Part shown: piece by piece, positions 10,202-22,585 of the stretch
How the letters are laid out: each line of letters starts with the position of its first letter
How positions within the stretch are numbered: the stretch's first letter is position 1
NCBI RefSeq assembly: GCF_012940005.1
Contig: NZ_SPMX01000029.1
Coordinates: 1-64,000 of the forward strand
DNA length: 64,000 bases
Direction: 5' to 3'
Origin: Candidatus Accumulibacter contiguus
GTDB taxonomy: Bacteria; Pseudomonadota; Gammaproteobacteria; Burkholderiales; Rhodocyclaceae
Position numbers and translations under genes: made by a program
Notes under the pieces: generated by a model
The model's input: the letters and a program-made list of their open reading frames with translations, nothing else
Databases searched by the model: none
What the model was told of the DNA's origin: nothing

Positions 10202-13200
10202 CTAAACGAGTTGCTCGCGCATGCGCAGCGCTTCTTCCATATCGACTTCAACGATGCGCGAGACGCCGGATTCCTGCATGGTCACCCCGACGAGCTGTTG
10301 CGCCATCTCCATCGTGATCTTGTTGTGGCTGATGAACAGAAACTGCGTGTGTGTGGACATGCGTCGCACCATCGAGCAGAAACGTTCGGTGTTGGTATCG
10401 TCCAGCGGCGCATCGACCTCGTCAAGCAGGCAGAAAGGCGCGGGATTGAGCTGAAACATCGAGAATACCAGCGCAATCGCCGTTAATGCCTTTTCGCCGC
10501 CAGAAAGGAGATGAATGGTCGAATTCTTTTTGCCGGGTGGCTGCGCCAAGACCTGCAGGCCGGAGTCGAGAATCTCCTCGCCGGTCATGAGCAGGCGCGC
10601 CTCGCCACCGCCAAAGAGTATCGGGAACATCTCGCCGAAGCTGCGGTTGACCGAGTCATAGGTGCTCTGCAGCAAATCCCGCGTTTCCCGGTCGATGCGG
10701 CGAATCGCATTTTCCAGTGTCCCCATGGCCTGCGTCAGATCGTCCGACTGGTCATCGAGATAGCCCTTGCGTTCGCGGGCCGCTTCGAGTTCGTCGAGTG
10801 CGGCCAGGTTGACTGCGCCCAGCGCATCGATCGAGCGCTGTAACGCGGCCAGCGCACTCTGCAGGGCCGCCGGACGTGCTGCCGCGAGTTCGGGCAGCAG
10901 CGAGGATTCGTCGGCGCTGGCAGCGGCCAGTTGTGCCGCGAACTGCTCGAAATTGAGGCTGGCCGCCTGTTCCTTGAGTTTCAATTCGCCGATCCGGTTG
11001 CGCAGCGGGTCGAGGCTCTGCTCGACCTTCAGGCGCTCCTCGTCGAGTGCGCGCAGGCCATTTGCCGCGGCTTCGAGGGCATCGCGGGCGTTCGCCAGCG
11101 CGTGCTCGCGAGCGACGCGATGATCCAGTGCGACCTGCAGGCGGGGCTCCAGCTCTTCTGCCTGCAGGGCGCTGGCATTTTCCGCGCAGCGCGCCAGATC
11201 GGTGTCGATCCGCTCGATCTGCTGGCGCGCCAGCTCCCGGTTGCCGGCCAGCTCCTGCAGCTTGTTGCGGCACTCGCGTTGCGAGAACTCGGCTTCACGC
11301 AGCTCCCGTTCCGTTCCCTTGAGCTGCTCGCGCTGGTCCTGCAACGCCTGCTCGGTCTGTTCGAACCGCCCCTGCGCCGCATCGATCAGCGTCTGCAGTT
11401 CCTGCATCTGCTGGCGCTGCCGATCGATGGCTGCGTCGGCGATGTTCAGGCGTTCGCTCTCGCTCTCTTCCTCGGCGGCCATTTCGGCCAGGCTGGCGTC
11501 GATCTGCGCCTGCCGCTCATGGAATCGTTCGCTGGCCTGCGCAAGCTTCAGTGTGCTGACCTGCAGCGCGTGTGCCCGGCTCTGCAGAGCAGTCACTTGC
11601 TGGCGAGATTCGTGCAGGCTGTGCTGCACGTCGGCGAGGCGCCCCTCGATTTCGCCAAGGCCCGCCTGCGCCTGCACGACGTTTTCCTCACGCTCGGCAA
11701 TCACCGTCGCCAGTGCGTCGATCTCGCGCTGGCGTTCGAGCAGGCCATGCCCATCGTTGTCCGGCGCAAACAGCGTCACACTCTGCCGGCTGACGATGTC
11801 GCCGCCGGGGGTGACGCAACAGGCGCTCGCCGCCAGGCCGTTGCGGCACGCCAGTGCAGCCGCCAGATCGGGAGCGCTGTGCACCTCGCCAAGCCAGTCG
11901 GCAAGAATCGCCGTCAATGCCGCATCGGCGCAACGAATTCGCGCCAGCAACAGTTCGTCGGCAGGCAGCGCCGGCGGTCTTACTCCGTCCAGCGGCAGCA
12001 GCAAGGTCAATTTGCCTCCCGGCCGATCCTTGCTCCACGCCGCATCGGCGGCAGCGGCGGGCAAGGCGGCCAGGCGTTCGCGCAGGACGGCTTCGACGGC
12101 ATCCTCCCAGCCGGCTTCGACCTGCAGTGCTTTCCACAGCGGTTCGCCGTGCTGCAAGCCATGCCGGCGCAGCCAGTCGTCGAGCTTGCCGTTGGCCTGC
12201 AGCCGTTGCTGCAGTTGCTGCAGTGCCATCCGGCGGGCTTGCGCCTCGGCACGTTCCCTCTGCGCGTGCTGCACCTCAGCCAGAATCGTACGCCGCTGCT
12301 GCTCGAGACTCGGCAATTCATCCTGTTGTCCCTGCTGAATCTGCAGTGCCTCGGCAATACGCTCGCGCAAGTCGGTAAGCTCCTCCTGCTTGGCGGCAAG
12401 ATCGACAGTCTCGGGAACCAGCAGCGCCGCGCGTTCGACTGCCAGACGTTCGCGGCGGCCGGTGACCCTCTGCAGCGAACGCAGCGCATGCCCACGATTC
12501 GCCTGTTCGACGTGCAGGCGCTGTTCGGCCTGGGTCATCTCGGCACGCTGGCGATTGACCGCCGCCAGCGCAGCAGCGTGCCTTTCCTCGGCCAGCGGCA
12601 AGCGCTCCTGGCACGCATCCAGGCGAAATTGGCCGTGTTCGACACGTTCGTCGGCAAGCGCCAGCAAATCCTGCCAGCGTTCCTCTTCGTTCGTCAGCTT
12701 GCCGGCCTGTGCCTGCCAATGCGCCCGGTCTTCGGTCAGCTGCGCCAGCCGTGTTTCATACTCGCGCCGTGATTCGCGGCGGTGACGGATCTCGGTTTCG
12801 AGACCTGCGACTTCCGCATTGGCGGCAAAAAGTTCACTCTGCGCCGCATGCACGCCGTCGCTGGCAGCAAAATGGGCTTCCCGCGCCTCCTCGAGACGCG
12901 CTTCCAGATCACGCAGGGCAGCGTTTCTGGCTTCGAGATCGATACTCGCCAAATCGATTTCACGCGCCAGTCGCTCGCGCTCGAGCTGCGCTTCATTGCG
13001 TCGCAGCAGCCACAGCAATTGCTGCTTGCGCGTCAGATCGTCGTTGTACTCGCGATACTGGCGAGCAACGCTGGCCTGACCTTCGAGCCGCTCCATCTGC
13101 GAAGCGAGCTCAAGACGAATGTCTTCGACCCGCGCCAGGTTCTCGCGCGTGTCGGCCAGCCGGTTCTCGGTTTCCCTGCGCCTTTCCTTGTAGCGGGTCA

Positions 13201-13708
13201 CGCCGGCAGCCTCTTCGAGAAATACCCGCAGCTCGTCCGGCTTGGCCTCGATGATTCGCGAGATGGTACCCTGGCCGATGATCGCGTAGGCACGCGGTCC
13301 CAGGCCGGTGCCGAGAAAGAGGTCGGTGACATCCTTGCGACGGACATGCAGATTGTTGATGTAGTACTCGGACTGGCCATTACGCGTCAGCAGCCGCTTG
13401 ACCGACAGCTCCGCATACTGTGACCACTGCCCGGAGAGACGGCCGAGCGAGTTGTCGAAGACCAGTTCGACCGCCGCTCGCGACACCGGCTTGCGGCTCC
13501 CCGAACCGTTGAAAATCACGTCCTGCATCGACTCGCCACGTAGCTCCGAAGCTTTCGATTCGCCGAGCACCCAGCGTACCGAATCCATCACATTGGACTT
13601 GCCACAACCATTCGGGCCGACCACGCCGACGAGTTGACCGGGCAGCGCAATGGTCGTCGGATCGACGAAGGATTTGAAGCCGGCAAGTTTCAGTTTGGTC
13701 AGGCGCAT
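10202..13708 (-). CDS. smc: Chromosome segregation ATPase SMC
   Basis: SMC forms the condensin-like ring that organises and segregates the chromosome, with ScpA/ScpB as partners (not in this window). The 1168-aa protein starts [14 protein letters not shown]. Walker A is GPNGCGKSN at 31-39. Two long coiled-coil arms flank a hinge near the middle, and the C-terminal head carries [10 protein letters not shown] (signature) and [13 protein letters not shown] (Walker B). The frame runs 54 bases further upstream through an Ala-rich stretch, but ATG 13708 is the family start. The strand opposite shows long spurious open frames. Confidence 0.96.
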   Translation of the reverse strand: MRLTKLKLAGFKSFVDPTTIALPGQLVGVVGPNGCGKSNVMDSVRWVLGESKASELRGESMQDVIFNGSGSRKPVSRAAVELVFDNSLGRLSGQWSQYAELSVKRLLTRNGQSEYYINNLHVRRKDVTDLFLGTGLGPRAYAIIGQGTISRIIEAKPDELRVFLEEAAGVTRYKERRRETENRLADTRENLARVEDIRLELASQMERLEGQASVARQYREYNDDLTRKQQLLWLLRRNEAQLERERLAREIDLASIDLEARNAALRDLEARLEEAREAHFAASDGVHAAQSELFAANAEVAGLETEIRHRRESRREYETRLAQLTEDRAHWQAQAGKLTNEEERWQDLLALADERVEHGQFRLDACQERLPLAEERHAAALAAVNRQRAEMTQAEQRLHVEQANRGHALRSLQRVTGRRERLAVERAALLVPETVDLAAKQEELTDLRERIAEALQIQQGQQDELPSLEQQRRTILAEVQHAQRERAEAQARRMALQQLQQRLQANGKLDDWLRRHGLQHGEPLWKALQVEAGWEDAVEAVLRERLAALPAAAADAAWSKDRPGGKLTLLLPLDGVRPPALPADELLLARIRCADAALTAILADWLGEVHSAPDLAAALACRNGLAASACCVTPGGDIVSRQSVTLFAPDNDGHGLLERQREIDALATVIAEREENVVQAQAGLGEIEGRLADVQHSLHESRQQVTALQSRAHALQVSTLKLAQASERFHERQAQIDASLAEMAAEEESESERLNIADAAIDRQRQQMQELQTLIDAAQGRFEQTEQALQDQREQLKGTERELREAEFSQRECRNKLQELAGNRELARQQIERIDTDLARCAENASALQAEELEPRLQVALDHRVAREHALANARDALEAAANGLRALDEERLKVEQSLDPLRNRIGELKLKEQAASLNFEQFAAQLAAASADESSLLPELAAARPAALQSALAALQRSIDALGAVNLAALDELEAARERKGYLDDQSDDLTQAMGTLENAIRRIDRETRDLLQSTYDSVNRSFGEMFPILFGGGEARLLMTGEEILDSGLQVLAQPPGKKNSTIHLLSGGEKALTAIALVFSMFQLNPAPFCLLDEVDAPLDDTNTERFCSMVRRMSTHTQFLFISHNKITMEMAQQLVGVTMQESGVSRIVEVDMEEALRMREQLV

Positions 13709-13840
13709 GAACCAGAACGCGGCCGCGGCAGCCGCCGCGCCAGAAGAGATCGGAAAAAGCATGGTTCCCAGCGAGTGTCACCCCGCACCCGGGAGGTGGA
13801 CGACCCGCGAATATTCCTGCGGAATGCCATTATAAACGCT

Positions 13841-13846
13841 TATAAT
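13841..13846 (+). promoter_or_regulatory. Possible -10 element for queF
   Basis: TATAAT lies in the divergent smc-queF region, 52 bases before the queF start. The expected -35 position (about 13818) shows no good TTGACA match, so this is only a candidate. No preQ1 riboswitch-like structure was recognised between it and the start codon. Confidence 0.35.
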
Positions 13847-13897
13847 AGCATCCTGCCTGCCCGATTCGTTTCTCGCTGGATACCACTCGGAAAGACA

Positions 13898-14317
13898 ATG
13901 AACCCAGTCTCCGCCAACACCCTCGAAACCTTCCCCAATCCGGCGCCGCAGCGGGATTTCCATATTCATATGGAAATCCCCGAATTCACCTGCCTGTGCC
14001 CGAAAACCGGCCAGCCAGATTTCGCGACCCTGCTTCTCGATTACATTCCGGACCAGACCTGTGTCGAACTCAAGAGCCTGAAACTCTACATCTGGTCTTT
14101 CCGCAACACCGGCTGCTTTCACGAGGATGTCACCAACCGCATCCTGGACGACCTGGCAAACGCCACGCAACCGCGCTACATGCGACTGACGGCACGCTTC
14201 TACGTGCGCGGCGGCGTGTTTACCACGGTGGTCGCCGATCGCCGTCAGGCGGGCTGGACGCCAGCGCCGACGGTGCAACTCGCCGACTTCTCCAGCCAAT
14301 CCAACACCCGTGGCTGA
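13898..14317 (+). CDS. queF: NADPH-dependent preQ0 reductase QueF (type I)
   Basis: QueF reduces 7-cyano-7-deazaguanine to the 7-aminomethyl form in queuosine synthesis. The 139-aa length and the single domain match the short type I form. The active-site Cys34 lies in [12 protein letters not shown] with Asp41 following. The characteristic [14 protein letters not shown] motif (57-70) and HE at 75-76 bind NADPH and substrate. The start is ATG 13898. No other queuosine gene is in the window. Confidence 0.95.
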   Translation: MNPVSANTLETFPNPAPQRDFHIHMEIPEFTCLCPKTGQPDFATLLLDYIPDQTCVELKSLKLYIWSFRNTGCFHEDVTNRILDDLANATQPRYMRLTARFYVRGGVFTTVVADRRQAGWTPAPTVQLADFSSQSNTRG

Positions 14318-14321
14318 GATC

Positions 14322-15032
14322 ATGACCATCCAGACAGCACTCACCGACCAGCAACTCCTGCGCCTCGAGCAACTGCTCGAAGAGCCTGCGCTCGCCCAGT
14401 CGATGCGCCTCGACGAGGTACAGGGCTATCTCTGCGCGGCGCTATCGGGCCCCCAGGCGACCCCCGAGGCGCTGTGGCTGAGCGAAGCGCTGGGCAATGC
14501 GGAGGCGATCGCCAGCGCCGCCGGAGGCGAAGCTGCCGACTTGCTGCGCCTGCTCGCCACCCAGTTGCAGGCCGAACTGGCCAGTGGCGAACCACCCATG
14601 CTGCTGCTGTATGCCCAGGACGAAGACGAAAATTCTCCCAGCGACTACGTACCCTGGTGCCAGGCCTATCTGCACGGCATCGATTCGGCGCCTGCAGGCT
14701 GGTTCGAAGCGCTTGGTGCAAACGACGACAAGGAAGACAGCGATGAGATCGCCTACCTTGACGAGCAACTCTTCCCGCTGTTCATGCTCACAGGCGACGC
14801 CGCTGCGGCCGCCGCTGCGGCCGGCGAGGAATGGCTGTCGGGCAGGGATCTCGATCATATGCGAAACGAATGTGAAGAAAAGCTGCCGCAGGCGGTGACC
14901 AACATCTATCGTTTCTGGGTCGCGCAGCGCAGTGTCAGAACCTTTCGCCACGAGCAGGCCAGAATCGGTCGCAATGAGCCCTGCCCTTGTGGCAGTGGCA
15001 TGAAATACAAGAGATGTTGCGGAACGGCGTAA
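14322..15032 (+). CDS. YecA/UPF0149-family protein with C-terminal SEC-C motif
   Basis: This is a 236-aa soluble protein. The N-terminal two thirds match the UPF0149 helical fold (LDEVQGYLCAALSGP, then WCQAYLHGI). The C terminus ends in a zinc-binding SEC-C motif RNEPCPCGSGMKYKRCCG, the type found in SecA and in YecA-like ribosome- or SecA-associated proteins. ATG 14322 is used; a GTG at 14310 would overlap the end of queF by 8 bases. The cellular role of this family is poorly defined. A stretch of alternating Ala and Glu near residue 165 is a low-complexity linker. Confidence 0.82.
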   Translation: MTIQTALTDQQLLRLEQLLEEPALAQSMRLDEVQGYLCAALSGPQATPEALWLSEALGNAEAIASAAGGEAADLLRLLATQLQAELASGEPPMLLLYAQDEDENSPSDYVPWCQAYLHGIDSAPAGWFEALGANDDKEDSDEIAYLDEQLFPLFMLTGDAAAAAAAAGEEWLSGRDLDHMRNECEEKLPQAVTNIYRFWVAQRSVRTFRHEQARIGRNEPCPCGSGMKYKRCCGTA

Positions 15033-15188
15033 TGCGGTAGGGCGCAAGCCCCGGCGGGGCGTTCCGCCGCAATCTCCCAGCCGTACCTCTTGGCCACGCA
15101 AGATTCGCGTAGCCCCTGCCTGCTTCGGGACCACCTGAAACCAGGTCGAGGCTGCGCTGTCGAGGATTTTCAGGATCTGTCTTCCAGA

Positions 15189-17411
<2,223 letters not shown>

Positions 17412-17528
17412 CTACCATCACCAGACTACAGTTTGGGCCTCCCTCAATCAACGAAATTCTGGCAATCGGATCCATAGCGAAATTCAATGGCATCCAGGCA
17501 ACCTTTGCGTCAAGTCTTCGAATGATGT

Positions 17529-18923
17529 TCAAGCGGGGATGTTCAGCTGAAACACCGTCACGCCGCTGCTGGAGCGTGTGTCGACACTGCCCCCGTGGGC
17601 ACGCAGGATGGAACGGGTAATCGCCAGGCCCAGCCCGGCGCCGTCGCTGAAGCGTTGCCGGGAGGAATCCGCACGGTAGAAAGGTTCGAACAGTCGCGGC
17701 AAGTGCTCGGCAGCAATCGTCTCGCCGGTATTCTCGACAGACAGCCGTACCCAGTTTTCGCCAGTTTGCTCCAGACGCACGGCCATCCCTCCTCCGGTCG
17801 GCGTATGCCGCATCGCGTTCGAGAGAAGATTGTTGATGGCCCGGCGCAACATCAGCCGATCGCCAGAAACGACGGCGCTGCCCGAGCAGGATAGGGAAAC
17901 CTTCTTCTCCTCGGCGAACGCCTCGTAGAATTCGAACAGCCCGTTCACTTCCGCGCGCAGATCGACGCGTTCCCGGTGCGGAATGATCAGCTGGTTTTCG
18001 GCCTTGGCCAGAAAGAGCATGTCCGAAATCATTCGCGACAGGCGTTCGAGTTCCTCGGCATTAGAAGCCAGAACCTCCTGGTATTGTTCGGGGGTCCGGG
18101 TTCTGGAAAGCATGACCTGGGTCTGGGTCAACAGATTGCTGACCGGTGTCCGCAGTTCGTGCGCCAGGTAGGAAGAAAAATCCGAGAGGCGCCGGAAGGA
18201 CTCCTCCAGGCGTGCCAGCATTTCGTTCAATGTCTGGGCCAGTGCAACCAGTTCGACCGGAACGGAATCGACCGGCAAGCGGGCATTCAGCCGCTGCGCG
18301 GTGATCGCCGCCGCCTCGCGCTTGATCGCCTGCAAGGGCGCCAGCCCTCTGCGCACCGCGACCCAGCCGAGGAGCCCGATCGACAAGGCGGCCAGCACCA
18401 TGAACGACCACAGGGTGGTCCTGAAGTCGCTCATGAAGTGCTCATGGTGCGAGATCTCTGTCGCCACGGCCACGAGTGCCGGCGGCGCGCCCTCGATGCT
18501 CGTCCGGGCAAGACCGGAGATGCCGCGAAAAGACTGCTGGTCGCGAGTCTTCCAATGAACCGGATGCCGGGAAGCGGGCTCGACGCCCCGCTCCAGAAGA
18601 GTACCCGGGAACTCGGCGCCAGCCATGGCGAACAGCGTTTGGCCGTCTGGCGCGACGACCACCATGGCGAGCCCAGGGTGGCCGACCAGGGAATCCTCGA
18701 GGTGCTGCGGCATGACTTCGAGATCGGCCGTGGAGCGAACTTTCTCGAGGGCGTGCCGAGCCAGTTGCAACTTCCCGGTCAGTATCTCCATGTCCAGTTC
18801 TTCGAAATGTCGTTCGACCGAGTTGGTGATGAGAACGCCGAGTAGCAGCAAGACCAGGGTGGACGCCGACGCGAACAGCAGGGTCAGCCGAAAGCTGATC
18901 GATTGCCGCCGGACTGGCTTCAC
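17529..18923 (-). CDS. cusS: Heavy-metal sensor histidine kinase (CusS-like)
   Basis: The predicted role is to sense periplasmic Cu+/Ag+ and phosphorylate the adjacent regulator. The 464-aa protein has a membrane helix at about 12-32, a periplasmic sensor region to about 170, a second helix at about 172-190 and a HAMP linker. The HisKA box follows with His255 in [10 protein letters not shown]. The ATPase domain contains [11 protein letters not shown] (N box) and [13 protein letters not shown] (G box). It overlaps the regulator by 4 bases. The periplasmic loop is His-containing (ISHHEHF) near the second helix, consistent with metal sensing. Confidence 0.88.
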   Translation of the reverse strand: MKPVRRQSISFRLTLLFASASTLVLLLLGVLITNSVERHFEELDMEILTGKLQLARHALEKVRSTADLEVMPQHLEDSLVGHPGLAMVVVAPDGQTLFAMAGAEFPGTLLERGVEPASRHPVHWKTRDQQSFRGISGLARTSIEGAPPALVAVATEISHHEHFMSDFRTTLWSFMVLAALSIGLLGWVAVRRGLAPLQAIKREAAAITAQRLNARLPVDSVPVELVALAQTLNEMLARLEESFRRLSDFSSYLAHELRTPVSNLLTQTQVMLSRTRTPEQYQEVLASNAEELERLSRMISDMLFLAKAENQLIIPHRERVDLRAEVNGLFEFYEAFAEEKKVSLSCSGSAVVSGDRLMLRRAINNLLSNAMRHTPTGGGMAVRLEQTGENWVRLSVENTGETIAAEHLPRLFEPFYRADSSRQRFSDGAGLGLAITRSILRAHGGSVDTRSSSGVTVFQLNIPA

Positions 18924-19597
18924 TCGCCGCTCTCCAGTACGTAGCCCATGCCGCGCACCGTGCGGATCAGTTTGTCATCGAATCCCTCGTCCACCTTGAG
19001 CCGCAGGCGCTTGATCGCCACCTCGATCACATTGGTGTCGCTGTCGAAGTTCATGTCCCAGACTTGCGAGGCGATCAGCGAACGGGGCAAGACTTCGCCC
19101 TGCCGCCGCAGAAGCAATTCCAGCAAGGCAAACTCCTTGGCGGTCAGATCGATTCGCCGGCCCGATCGGGTGACGCGTCGTCGCCGCAGATCGAGTTCCA
19201 GATCCGCCGCGCGCAAGAACCCGGATTCCCGGACCTTGCTGCCTCGGCGCAACAGCGTGCGGACGCGGGCGAGCAGCTCGGAAAAGGCAAACGGCTTGAC
19301 CAGATAGTCGTCTGCGCCAAGTTCCAGTCCCTTGACCCGATCATCCACCGCGTCGCGGGCGCTCAGGAATAGGACCGGCATGTCCTTGCCCGCCCTGCGG
19401 ATGCCCTGCAGGATTTGCCAGCCGTCGATTCCCGGCAGCATGACATCGAGAATCACCAGGTCGTAGGCTTCGGTCAAAGCGAAGTGCAGGCCGTCCAGCC
19501 CGTTGCTCACCAGATCAGCCACGAAACCCGCCTCGAGCAATCCCTGTTTGAGGTAAGTCCCTGTTTTCGGTTCGTCTTCCACGACCAGGATTTTCAT
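18920..19597 (-). CDS. cusR: Heavy-metal response regulator (CusR/CopR-like)
   Basis: This is an OmpR-family regulator of 225 aa. The receiver has the acidic pair at Glu7-Asp8, phospho-acceptor Asp51 (VILDVMLPG) and the conserved Lys near residue 101. The C-terminal winged helix contains [22 protein letters not shown] and ends [12 protein letters not shown]. It is transcribed divergently from cusCBA and is expected to activate both units when metal is in excess. Confidence 0.9.
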   Translation of the reverse strand: MKILVVEDEPKTGTYLKQGLLEAGFVADLVSNGLDGLHFALTEAYDLVILDVMLPGIDGWQILQGIRRAGKDMPVLFLSARDAVDDRVKGLELGADDYLVKPFAFSELLARVRTLLRRGSKVRESGFLRAADLELDLRRRRVTRSGRRIDLTAKEFALLELLLRRQGEVLPRSLIASQVWDMNFDSDTNVIEVAIKRLRLKVDEGFDDKLIRTVRGMGYVLESGE

Positions 19598-19665
19598 CGC
19601 CGTTCTCCATTGCCCATTCCTGCCAATGGCGCATTTTGTGCCGTATGATCAGACTTTCGCCGGAC

Positions 19666-19681
19666 ATTACCGAAATGTAAT
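19666..19681. promoter_or_regulatory. Candidate metal-responsive operator between cusR and cusC
   Basis: The divergent region holds the inverted repeat ATTAC-CGAAAT-GTAAT, 69 bases upstream of the cusR start. Its form resembles the palindromic boxes bound by CusR/CopR-type regulators. Position and symmetry support an operator; binding itself is inference. Confidence 0.5.
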
Positions 19682-19856
19682 CTTCGCGTCAGCGTCCCGT
19701 TGGGAAGGCTTCCCCATACTGCGCCACGCGCCTCGCAAGCGGGGTATTTGCCAAGAGCCCACTGGAGGGACAAGCTGCGACCGGTGCAATGACGATCGTG
19801 ATCATCCGATGGACACGGCATCATCGACAGGAACCATTCAAGCATTGGGAGGCGGT

Positions 19857-21128
19857 ATGCGAGGAGGCAAGCCCACGAAGACATTCGCCTGCTGCTTGAT
19901 GCTGAGTCTGGCAACACCTGCCCTGTCGCAGGAGGTCGCCATCGGCGGAACGGTCGAGAGCCTGCTCGAATTCGCCAAAGTTCGCAATCCCGAATACGCT
20001 GCCATGCAGGCGGAAGCGGACGCGGCGGCGGAACGGGTGACACCGGCAGGCGCCCTGCCCGACCCGAAGTTCAGGATGGAATTGCGGGACATCACCCACT
20101 CCGGTGAGCAGAACCCGACGCTCTCCCCGAGCCGTGTCGGCAGCACGAAGTACCTGCTGTCGCAGGATCTTCCCTGGTTCGGCAAACGCGATCTGAAACG
20201 CGAGGTGGCGGAATTCGAAGCAGCGAGTGCCAGAGGACGCGCCTTCGGAACCTGGTCGGAAATCGCCGCCAGAATCAAGACGACCTACGCCCAATGGTAC
20301 TACGTCCAGCGCAATGAGCGCCTGACGCAGGAAATCCTCGACCTGATGCGGCGCCTCGAAAAAATCCTCCAGACACGCTACACAAACGGTCTGGCGACCC
20401 TGCAGGACCTCATTCGTGCGCAGGTCGAGCAGACGAGGCTGCGCAGCGAACTGGTGGCCCTGGAAACCGAGCAGCACCACCTGCGCACGCGCCTGAACGC
20501 CTTGCTCGCCCGGCCCGCAACGGCACCGCTGGCAGCACCGGAAAAGCTGCGCCCGCTGCCGCCACCGGCGCGGCTCGATTACGCCACACTCGAAGAACGT
20601 GTCCGCCTCCGTAACCCGCTGCTGGCGGCCGAAGCCGGCAAACTCCAGGCAGCGGAAAAAAACCGGGAACTCACCTACAAAAACCGTTACCCGGATTTCA
20701 CCATCAGCGCCGGGCCGATCCAGTATCAGAGTGCGATCCGGGAATGGGATGTGATGGTCGAAATGAACATTCCGCTGCAGCAATCCTCGCGACGCGCACA
20801 GGAACGCGAATCGGAGGCGATGCTGTCGGCGGCGCGCGCGCGCCGGGAAGCGAGCACCAACCAGGTGCTTGCCGATCTGGCGGAGAATCTGGCCGCCATC
20901 GACGGTGCGCGCCGCAGCGAAGCCCTGGCCAGCAATGACCTGCTGCCCGAGGCCGAGCTGACCTTCAGGGCCGCGCTCGCCGGCTACGAGAACGGCAAGC
21001 TCGATTTCGCGATGCTGCTCGATGCGCAGCGGCAGATTCGGCAGGCCAGACAGGACCAGATCAGGGCGCAGGCCGAAGGACAGGCCCGCCTGGCGGAAAT
21101 TGAACGTCTCCTGGGAGAAGATCTATGA
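19857..21128 (+). CDS. cusC: Outer-membrane efflux channel, TolC/CusC family
   Basis: This is the outer-membrane component of a tripartite metal efflux pump, 423 aa. It begins with a signal peptide (FACCLMLSLATPALSQ). Two OEP repeats follow, each with long amphipathic helices (VREPEY/AAMQAEADAAAERV type and LLAAEAGKLQAAEKNREL type) as in TolC proteins. No lipobox is seen, unlike E. coli CusC. ATG 19857 follows a GGAGGCGGT ribosome site. An upstream in-frame ATG at 19809 would lengthen the leader. Its stop overlaps the start of cusB by 4 bases. Confidence 0.85.
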   Translation: MRGGKPTKTFACCLMLSLATPALSQEVAIGGTVESLLEFAKVRNPEYAAMQAEADAAAERVTPAGALPDPKFRMELRDITHSGEQNPTLSPSRVGSTKYLLSQDLPWFGKRDLKREVAEFEAASARGRAFGTWSEIAARIKTTYAQWYYVQRNERLTQEILDLMRRLEKILQTRYTNGLATLQDLIRAQVEQTRLRSELVALETEQHHLRTRLNALLARPATAPLAAPEKLRPLPPPARLDYATLEERVRLRNPLLAAEAGKLQAAEKNRELTYKNRYPDFTISAGPIQYQSAIREWDVMVEMNIPLQQSSRRAQERESEAMLSAARARREASTNQVLADLAENLAAIDGARRSEALASNDLLPEAELTFRAALAGYENGKLDFAMLLDAQRQIRQARQDQIRAQAEGQARLAEIERLLGEDL

Positions 21129-22561
21129 AGCAGGGCGCGCGCATTGCAGCCGGAGCTTTGGCGGTCGCCGCGCTGGCAGCCGCCGCGGGCTATTGGGCCG
21201 GCAAGCGGAATACCCCCGGCCATCCGGAAGCAACTCACCAGACTGCCGCCACTGCCGGCGGGCCGGCGGCGAAAGAGCGCAGGGTTCTCTATTACCGCAA
21301 CCCCATGGGCCTGCCCGACACCTCGCCGACACCGAAGAAAGACTCCATGGGAATGGACTACGTTCCGGTCTATGCGGACGAAGCCGACGAGGGGGCGGGC
21401 GCAGCGAAGCAGCTCAGGATCAGCACCGAAAAGGTTCAGAAGCTCGGCGTCAGAACCGAGACCGTCCGCCTGCGCTCGCTCGACCGGATCGTTCGTGCGG
21501 TCGGTCGCATCGAGCCCGACGAACGCCGCCAGTATGCGATCGCCCCCAAGTTCGAGGGCTACGTCGAGCGCCTGCAGGTCAATGTGACCGGTCAGATGGT
21601 CGGCAAGGGCCAGGTGCTGTTTGAAGTCTACAGCCCGGAACTGGTCTCTGCCCAACGCGAATACGTGCTCGCCACGCATGCGGCGGAATCGCTGCACCCG
21701 GCCGGCAGCGAAGCCCGCAGCAGCATGCAGCAACTGGCTGCGGCGAGCCTCACGCGCCTGAAAAACTGGGACATCTCCGACGAGCAGCTCAAGGCCCTGG
21801 CCAGTTCCGGAGACTCCCGGCGCACGCTCAGCTTCCGCTCGCCGGTTGCCGGCGTCGTGACCGAGAAGAAGGCCGTGCAGGGCATGCGTTTCATGCCGGG
21901 TGAAACGCTCTATCAGGTGGCCGATCTGTCTACGGTCTGGGTGATCGCCGACGTCTTCGAGCAGGACATCGGGATGGTAAAAGCCGGTGCGCCGGCCAGG
22001 ATCAAGGTCAACGCCTACCCGGAGCAGGTTTTCGAGGGGACCATCCGCTACATCTATCCGACGCTCAAGGCGGAAACCCGCAGCGTTCCGGTCCGCGTCG
22101 AACTGAGCAATCCGGGAATGCTGCTCAAACCCGGCATGTTCGCCCAGGTCGAGCTGGCGATGGCCGCCAGGGGCCAGGTGCTGACCGTGCCGGTCTCGGC
22201 GGTGATCGACAGCGGCACGCGCCAGATCGTTCTGGTGCAGCTCGCTGAGGGTCGCTTCGAGCCGCGCGAAGTGAAGCTCGGGGCCCGCAGCGATGACCAG
22301 GTCGAGGTACGCGAAGGGGTGCGCGCTGGCGAGCAGGTGGTGGTCGCCGCCAACTTCCTGATCGACGCCGAAAGCAACCTCAAGGCGGCTGTCGGCGGTT
22401 TCGCCCAGGCGCAGCCCCCGGCCGGCGAAACCACCGCCAGGACGGCCCCGGCAAGCACGGGACACCGGGCGGAAGGCCAGGTCGATTCGGCAAGCAGGCC
22501 CGAGGCCAGCACCGGAACCGCGGCGCAGGCCAATCCGCACGCGGCGCACGCCGGCCACTGA
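21125..22561 (+). CDS. cusB: Periplasmic adaptor of metal RND efflux pump (CusB/CzcB family)
   Basis: The membrane-fusion protein links the inner-membrane pump to the outer channel and captures metal. The 478-aa product has an N-terminal membrane anchor (GALAVAALAAAAGYWAG). Next is a heavy-metal-binding domain (YYRNPMGLPDTSPTPKKDSM region, about residues 57-80) rich in Met. The lipoyl/barrel-sandwich and beta-barrel domains typical of the family follow. The C terminus ends in a His-rich tail (NPHAAHAGH) that may bind metal. It is co-transcribed with cusC and cusA. Confidence 0.9.
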   Translation: MKQGARIAAGALAVAALAAAAGYWAGKRNTPGHPEATHQTAATAGGPAAKERRVLYYRNPMGLPDTSPTPKKDSMGMDYVPVYADEADEGAGAAKQLRISTEKVQKLGVRTETVRLRSLDRIVRAVGRIEPDERRQYAIAPKFEGYVERLQVNVTGQMVGKGQVLFEVYSPELVSAQREYVLATHAAESLHPAGSEARSSMQQLAAASLTRLKNWDISDEQLKALASSGDSRRTLSFRSPVAGVVTEKKAVQGMRFMPGETLYQVADLSTVWVIADVFEQDIGMVKAGAPARIKVNAYPEQVFEGTIRYIYPTLKAETRSVPVRVELSNPGMLLKPGMFAQVELAMAARGQVLTVPVSAVIDSGTRQIVLVQLAEGRFEPREVKLGARSDDQVEVREGVRAGEQVVVAANFLIDAESNLKAAVGGFAQAQPPAGETTARTAPASTGHRAEGQVDSASRPEASTGTAAQANPHAAHAGH

Positions 22562-22585
22562 CGGCAACCCACGGAGCCCTTCGCC

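Noticed and set aside
10931-12772. 613-codon open frame antisense to smc
   Set aside because: It is a mirror of the GC-rich coiled-coil coding of smc; composition is Gln/Leu/Arg-rich without domains, and smc is certain.
13898-14317. PreQ1 riboswitch ahead of queF
   Set aside because: The short leader shows no conserved preQ1 aptamer pattern; only a TATAAT-like box was found.
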